Source: Burkholderiales bacterium UBA954 (lineage in GTDB: Bacteria; Pseudomonadota; Gammaproteobacteria; Burkholderiales; Burkholderiaceae_A). Taken from it: 10,072 bases of DNA. Shown here piece by piece: positions 6,854 through 10,072 of the stretch (the stretch's first letter is position 1; each line of letters begins with the position of its first letter). Position numbers and translations under genes: made by a program. Location of the stretch: assembly GCA_002293155.1 (NCBI GenBank), contig DBCQ01000040.1:1-10072 (forward strand). The letters are read 5' to 3'. Below the pieces are notes generated by a model that had not been told where the DNA came from, searched no databases, and saw only the letters and a list, made by a program, of their open reading frames with translations.

Positions 6854-7459
6854 TTAATGGTGTCGAGGTCGGCGCCATCTCCACCGCAAACCAAGCAACA
6901 CGACTGTTACAGCGAGCGCGACACTCGGGTCGAAAAAATTATTTTTTCCTGCACGATGCAGAAAAAAATGAATGCAGCCAAGTAAAGCCACTGCGTAGAT
7001 TAGCTGATGAATCGTTTTCCATCGGGCTCCAAGCTGCCGCATAGACCACTGATTAGATGTGATTGCCAGCGGTATCAATAAGGCGAAACCCACCAGCCCT
7101 ACGGTAACAAAGGGCCTCTTGAACGCATCTTTAAGTACAGCACTCCAGAGAAACTCGTGTTCAAAGGCCCAGAATCCCAAGAGGTGAATAAATGCATAGG
7201 CAAAGGCCCAAAGACCTAGCATCCGTCGCAGGCGTACAAGCTCAGTCCAGTCCAGTAGACGACGCAGTGGTGTGATCGACAGTGTCACCAATAGCAGCAC
7301 TAGGCAGCACATTCCTGTAGAACGCAGCAGAGTCTCTTGCGGATTGGCGCCCAGATTCCCAGACAGCGCAAGGAGAAAGAGATCAACGAGCGGGGTTGCC
7401 GCCCATAGGAATAAGGAGAGTCTGAGCAGTCGAGTCTGAGACTTTAGATCAGCGTGCAA
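6854..7459 (-). CDS. msrQ: MsrQ, heme-binding membrane subunit of periplasmic methionine sulfoxide reductase
   Basis: MsrQ (YedZ) is an inner-membrane b-type cytochrome that passes electrons from the quinone pool to periplasmic MsrP. The 201 residues contain about six hydrophobic segments (roughly 12-32, 48-68, 81-100, 116-136, 148-168, 178-193). Conserved motifs include GNLGANPQE (34-42), ITPLRRLL (62-69), LRRMLGLWAFAYAFIHLL (77-94), FKRPFVTVG (113-121) and LAITSN (131-136). Likely heme-ligand histidines are His92, His151 and His164. The gene begins with TTG at 7459 (38 bases after the msrP stop); no ATG or GTG lies in a better place, and the resulting N-terminus fits the family, but no Shine-Dalgarno is seen. 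It follows msrP on the same strand, the usual pairing. It converges on lysA with a two-base gap and no terminator. Confidence 0.93.
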   Translation of the reverse strand: MHADLKSQTRLLRLSLFLWAATPLVDLFLLALSGNLGANPQETLLRSTGMCCLVLLLVTLSITPLRRLLDWTELVRLRRMLGLWAFAYAFIHLLGFWAFEHEFLWSAVLKDAFKRPFVTVGLVGFALLIPLAITSNQWSMRQLGARWKTIHQLIYAVALLGCIHFFLHRAGKNNFFDPSVALAVTVVLLGLRWRWRRPRHH

Positions 7460-7497
7460 GGGTCGCGCGAGGAGCCGAAGAGTCTGGCCCCAAGGTG

Positions 7498-8493
7498 TTA
7501 ATAAAACTTCTTAAGGTCTAGGCCCGCATAGAGCCCGCTCACAAGCTCGGCGTAACCGTTAAATAACTCGGTCTTGCGTCGAACTGCAAATAAACTCTCG
7601 ACACCCAATACCCGCTCAGTGGCCTGTGACCAGCGTGGATGATCCACATTAGGATTGACGTTGGAGTAAAAACCATATTCATTTGGCGCGGCAAGGCTCC
7701 AGCTGGTAGTTGGCTGGGCTTCTGTAAACCGGATCTTGACTAGAGACTTGGCACTTTTAAAACCATATTTCCAAGGCACAACCATCCGGACAGGAGCCCC
7801 ATTCTGTGCCGGCAACACAACGCCATACATCCCAAACGTCAGCATCGTGAGTGGGTTTCGTGCCTCATCAAGCCGAAGTGCCTCATGGTAGGGCCAACGC
7901 AAAACCCGGGAATTCAGGCCCGGCATCTGCTTAGGATCTGCTAGAGACGTGAACTCAATATACTTTGCTGACCCTAAAGGCTGGACCTGTTTAATCAGCT
8001 CGGATAATGAGTAGCCCACCCAAGGAATCACCATCGACCAGCCCTCAACACAGCGTAATCGGGTGATGCGCTCCTCTAGTGGTGCGATCTTGATCAAGTC
8101 ATCGATATCAAAAATCCGGGGTTTCGCCACAAGACCTTCAATCGATAATTTCCATGGCGATGTCTTTAACCGACTCGGTGCGTTAGCGGCGGGGTCATCT
8201 TTATCTAAGCCGAACTCATAGAAGTTGTTATAGCCGGCGGCATCTGCAAACGGAACCGGTTTTTCCATGATCGAAAAACGACTTGGCCTTCCGGGTAGCG
8301 CAGCATAGTTGCCTGGAGCGCGGGTGCTCGCCTGAGCGTTCGACATGCCACCACGAGTGGTCGCCGCAACTAGAGCGGCTCCGCCAAGCCCGGCAATCAG
8401 AGTTCGACGGTTTAAAAACACTGTCTCTGGAGTCACCTGCGACTGCAGATGATCCCCCGAGATCAGCTGGCGGTGTTTACCGGACCGAAGCAA
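7498..8493 (-). CDS. msrP: MsrP, molybdopterin-dependent protein-methionine-sulfoxide reductase catalytic subunit
   Basis: MsrP (YedY) is a Tat-exported periplasmic molybdoenzyme of the sulfite oxidase fold that reduces methionine sulfoxide in envelope proteins with electrons from MsrQ. In the 331-residue precursor the twin arginines are Arg29-Arg30 ([11 protein letters not shown]), followed by a hydrophobic stretch and a likely cleavage near Ala55. The mature part has [18 protein letters not shown] (88-105), the molybdenum ligand Cys148 in [28 protein letters not shown] (230-247) and [15 protein letters not shown] (280-294). The chosen start is TTG at 8493, which overlaps the end of the cytochrome gene by 17 bases; a GGA lies about seven bases upstream. 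A GTG 19 codons downstream (residue 20) is an alternative that would still keep the Tat signal. The protein call is firm, the start less so. Confidence 0.94.
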   Translation of the reverse strand: MLRSGKHRQLISGDHLQSQVTPETVFLNRRTLIAGLGGAALVAATTRGGMSNAQASTRAPGNYAALPGRPSRFSIMEKPVPFADAAGYNNFYEFGLDKDDPAANAPSRLKTSPWKLSIEGLVAKPRIFDIDDLIKIAPLEERITRLRCVEGWSMVIPWVGYSLSELIKQVQPLGSAKYIEFTSLADPKQMPGLNSRVLRWPYHEALRLDEARNPLTMLTFGMYGVVLPAQNGAPVRMVVPWKYGFKSAKSLVKIRFTEAQPTTSWSLAAPNEYGFYSNVNPNVDHPRWSQATERVLGVESLFAVRRKTELFNGYAELVSGLYAGLDLKKFY

Positions 8494-9181
8494 GATATTC
8501 CGAGACGGCGGCGATTTCCGCCTCCGTCATCTTTCCTGCAATGGTCATCATCTGAGCGCTATTTTTACGCTGACCAAGCCTGAAATTGTTCAGAGTCGCC
8601 TCGGTGTACTCTGGATGCTGTCCGGCGAGACGTGGGAACTGTGCTGGGATTCCGGCCGCATTAGGGCTGTGGCAGCCGGCGCAGGCAGGCAGGCCTTTCT
8701 CAGGAAGTCCACTGCGATAGATCTTCGCGCCAAGCACGATGAGATCTTTCCGTTTTGCGGACGCATTGTTTGCTTTTTGTGCTGCATAGAACGCAGCAAT
8801 GTTGCGAATATCCTCGTCCGACAAGATCGATGCAAAGCCCAGCATGATGGCGTTATTACGCTCGGGCTCTTTAGCGCCAGCCTTAAGCTTAAAGTTATAG
8901 AGCTGTTTCTCAAGATATGCGGCATGCTGACCAGCGAGGATCGGGTTTTGTGCGATCACACTATTGCCGTCGGGCATATGGCAGGCGGCGCAGACGGTTG
9001 CCGCTGTTGTTTTTCCCTTGGCGAGGTCAGCGGGTTTTTTCGATACCGGATCAGCGGCGATAGTCGGCGTTGAAATCAGCAGACCGATCGTTGTCAAGGC
9101 TGCAGCAAAAAAGCTGCTGAACCGACGAATGGGTTGATCTCTCATCGGGCGCGCGGAAAGCGTGTCAAACTGGTAACGCAT
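8477..9181 (-). CDS. Diheme cytochrome c4
   Basis: This is a periplasmic, probably membrane-associated, diheme electron carrier of the cytochrome c4 family, which in other proteobacteria delivers electrons from the bc1 complex to terminal oxidases. The 234-residue precursor has a signal peptide (basic RR at 19-20, hydrophobic core about 22-38, likely cleavage after IAA near 43). Two similar cytochrome c domains follow: heme 1 at Cys64-x-x-Cys67-His68 with Met113 as probable axial ligand (NAIMLGF), and heme 2 at Cys167-x-x-Cys170-His171 with Met211 or Met212 (SAQMMTIAG). PILAGQH and PRLAGQH repeat the pattern between domains. The ATG at 9181 is fixed by an AGGGAG ribosome site five bases upstream; the frame is open to 9274, but that part overlaps engB. 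It leads the unit c4-msrP-msrQ. The c-heme ligation system must be encoded elsewhere. Confidence 0.94.
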   Translation of the reverse strand: MRYQFDTLSARPMRDQPIRRFSSFFAAALTTIGLLISTPTIAADPVSKKPADLAKGKTTAATVCAACHMPDGNSVIAQNPILAGQHAAYLEKQLYNFKLKAGAKEPERNNAIMLGFASILSDEDIRNIAAFYAAQKANNASAKRKDLIVLGAKIYRSGLPEKGLPACAGCHSPNAAGIPAQFPRLAGQHPEYTEATLNNFRLGQRKNSAQMMTIAGKMTEAEIAAVSEYLASVR

Positions 9182-9186
9182 AATTA

Positions 9187-9192
9187 CTCCCT
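9187..9192 (-). promoter_or_regulatory. Ribosome binding site of the cytochrome c4 gene
   Basis: AGGGAG on the minus strand lies five bases before the ATG at 9181. It is one of the few strong Shine-Dalgarno sequences in the window. It decides between this start, a longer frame reaching into engB, and an internal Met13. Confidence 0.75.
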
Positions 9193-9212
9193 GCTTGTTT
9201 TGATTAGCCCCT

Positions 9213-9218
9213 ATTTTA
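9213..9218 (-). promoter_or_regulatory. Possible -10 element for the cytochrome c4 - msrPQ unit
   Basis: TAAAAT on the minus strand lies in the 55-base gap between the divergent c4 and engB starts, about 32 bases before the c4 ATG. No convincing -35 hexamer sits at the right distance (the sequence there is GACATG), so this is weak. I see no clear promoter for engB in the same gap. Confidence 0.25.
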
Positions 9219-9236
9219 GTCGAGTCCCTTTGCCTC

Positions 9237-9905
9237 ATGTCGTCCGAAGCCAAAAACCCTCTGCCGCCCCTCAAAGACTGGATTCATCAGATTAGCTTTC
9301 TAACAAGTGCAGCGCGTTCGGCCGACTTGCCCGCCCTTGGGGCAGGCGAGATCGCAATCGCTGGCCGCTCCAACGCCGGGAAATCCTCCGCCCTTAATTT
9401 TCTGTGTAACCGTCGAAAGCTCGCCTTTAGCAGCAAAACTCCGGGCCGGACTCAGCTGATCAATATGTTCCAGCTCTGCTGGCAAGAAGAGGAGAAGGGC
9501 CGACTAGTGGATCTGCCGGGTTACGGCTATGCGGCCGTGGATCATGCCACGAAGGCGCGATGGCAAGAGGAACTCGCTCGGTTTCTCGAGTCACGGCTGA
9601 GCCTGGTGGCGATGATCCTGGTGATGGATATCCGGCATCCTTTTGGGCCCCTCGATCAAGACATGCTCGACTGGTTTGGTCGGCGTCGCCAACCAATCCA
9701 CATTCTGCTGACGAAGTCCGACAAACTCGGCAAACAGGAGCAAACAAAGACGCTTGCTCTGGCCCAGCGACTGATTAAGGAACATTCCGAGCGCTGGGGC
9801 GATGAAGTCACGACCAGCCTGTTCTCAGCCACAGCCCGAATCGGACGGGAGGAAGTGATTGACCATATCGCTGACTGGTGGGGCCTGAGCAACCGCGGTC
9901 AGTAA
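9237..9905 (+). CDS. engB: Ribosome biogenesis GTPase EngB (YihA/YsxC)
   Basis: EngB is an essential Era-like GTPase acting in late assembly of the 50S ribosomal subunit. The 222 residues contain all the G motifs: G1 GRSNAGKS (43-50), a G2-type segment SSKTPGRTQ (65-73), G3 DLPG (92-95) followed by the family-specific YGYA, G4 TKSD (159-162) and G5 SAT (197-199). The N-terminus, with SFLTSA (20-25) before the G domain, and the C-terminal DHIADWWG helix are typical. The ATG at 9237 gives the usual length; no Shine-Dalgarno is visible. It is divergent from the cytochrome c4 gene. That pairing is, as I recall, conserved in betaproteobacteria, where hemB often follows engB. Here the following 167 bases carry a terminator facing the other way, so the neighbour on the right is not simply a co-directional, closely spaced gene. 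Confidence 0.96.
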   Translation: MSSEAKNPLPPLKDWIHQISFLTSAARSADLPALGAGEIAIAGRSNAGKSSALNFLCNRRKLAFSSKTPGRTQLINMFQLCWQEEEKGRLVDLPGYGYAAVDHATKARWQEELARFLESRLSLVAMILVMDIRHPFGPLDQDMLDWFGRRRQPIHILLTKSDKLGKQEQTKTLALAQRLIKEHSERWGDEVTTSLFSATARIGREEVIDHIADWWGLSNRGQ

Positions 9906-9988
9906 AGAGGCGATTTAATTTCTGCGCTCAGAGTTCGTTATGATTTAAGTTGGATTTCCGATCTGATGGGGCCTCGTGGATCGAAGGC

Positions 9989-10019
9989 AAAAAAAACCCA
10001 GCGAGGTAATCGCCGGGTT
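9989..10019 (-). terminator. Intrinsic terminator for transcription entering from the right
   Basis: On the minus strand, AACCCGGCGA and TCGCTGGGTT form a ten-base stem with one mismatch around a five-base TTACC loop, and the 3' arm runs directly into an uninterrupted T tract (eight Ts, 9996-9989). The U-run is on the minus side only, so it ends a transcript whose gene starts beyond or at the right edge of the window. It is not an engB terminator in the ordinary sense, although the hairpin would also form in a plus-strand transcript. Confidence 0.75.
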
Positions 10020-10072
10020 AAGAACGCCTAAATTCGATAGGCACCCGCTCAGGGAGGAGAAGCGGGAGACGA
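9989..10072 (-). ncRNA. Candidate 3' part of a structured RNA (tandem hairpins plus terminator)
   Basis: Just before the terminator on the minus strand come two more hairpins with almost no spacing: CCCGCT/AGCGGG (10066-10061 and 10049-10044) with an 11-base loop containing CTCCTCCC, and GCCTA/TAGGC (10042-10038 and 10030-10026) with a seven-base loop. Three stems ending in a U-tract look like the 3' end of a small RNA, and the C/U-rich loop could pair with Shine-Dalgarno sequences. I could not match it to tmRNA, 4.5S, RNase P or 6S RNA. Alternatives are the 3' UTR of a minus-strand mRNA (one short open frame ends in TAA at 10021-10019), or, on the plus strand, the leader of a gene starting just past the edge, since GGGAGACGA (10064-10072) resembles a ribosome site. 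Confidence 0.25.

Noticed and set aside
8615..9073. A 152-codon open frame on the plus strand
   Set aside because: It is fully antisense to the cytochrome c4 gene, has no recognisable domain, and the opposite strand encodes two CxxCH motifs and a signal peptide in a clear family.
9182..9274. Longer start for cytochrome c4
   Set aside because: It would overlap the engB start and precede the signal peptide with 31 polar residues, while the AGGGAG site directly supports 9181.
10026..10042. tRNA T-arm-like hairpin with a 7-base loop containing TCGAA
   Set aside because: The loop lacks the TTC start in register, no acceptor or anticodon arms can be drawn around it, and the terminator stem follows too soon.
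1..10072. CRISPR arrays, prophage, integron or toxin-antitoxin modules
   Set aside because: No regularly spaced repeats, integrase, att-like duplication or small paired toxin-antitoxin frames are visible; the window is almost entirely core genes.

Overview
The window reads as chromosomal DNA of a betaproteobacterium, most likely order Burkholderiales. The evidence is the gene content and order: gltB, a transposase-like gene, aroB, aroK, a PBP1A gene, cyaY, lptM, lysA, msrQ, msrP, a diheme cytochrome c4 gene and engB. As I remember it, this is a compacted version of a block conserved in Burkholderia, Ralstonia and Bordetella. Genes look moderately GC-rich (about 50-55% by eye), with one clearly AT-rich spacer near 245-350. 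Coding density is very high. Every gene with a recognised product appears intact except gltB, which is cut by the left edge.

Layout. Positions 1-182 (minus) hold the first 60 codons of gltB, with a plausible promoter at 215-244. Positions 245-378 are an AT-rich spacer. Positions 379-1077 (minus) encode a REP-associated (Y1/RAYT-type) transposase-like protein whose metal-binding HUH motif is degenerate. Positions 1129-2728 (minus) are the shikimate genes aroK-aroB, one base apart. Divergent from aroK, mrcA (2763-4994, plus) encodes a bifunctional peptidoglycan synthase. Its stop overlaps that of cyaY (4991-5314, minus), a frataxin. lptM and lysA (5326-6851, plus) form a two-gene unit for a small outer-membrane lipoprotein and diaminopimelate decarboxylase. 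Converging on them is the minus-strand unit cytochrome c4 - msrP - msrQ (9181 to 6854), covering periplasmic electron transfer and repair of oxidised methionine. engB (9237-9905, plus), a ribosome-assembly GTPase, is divergent from it. The right edge (9906-10072) has no gene inside the window; it carries a good minus-strand intrinsic terminator and two further hairpins.

Functionally this is core metabolism: nitrogen assimilation (GltB), chorismate supply (AroK, AroB), meso-DAP/lysine (LysA), cell wall polymerisation (PBP1A), envelope assembly (LptM), Fe-S/iron handling (CyaY), periplasmic redox repair (MsrPQ) and ribosome assembly (EngB). LysA removes, and PBP1A ultimately depends on, the meso-DAP pool.

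I do not see an undescribed multi-gene system. The points most worth a second look are the HUH-degenerate transposase relative next to gltB, the apparent absence of three gene sets (pilMNOPQ, resB-ccsA, dgt) from places where related genomes usually have them, and a possible small RNA at the right edge with a CUCCUCCC loop followed by a terminator.
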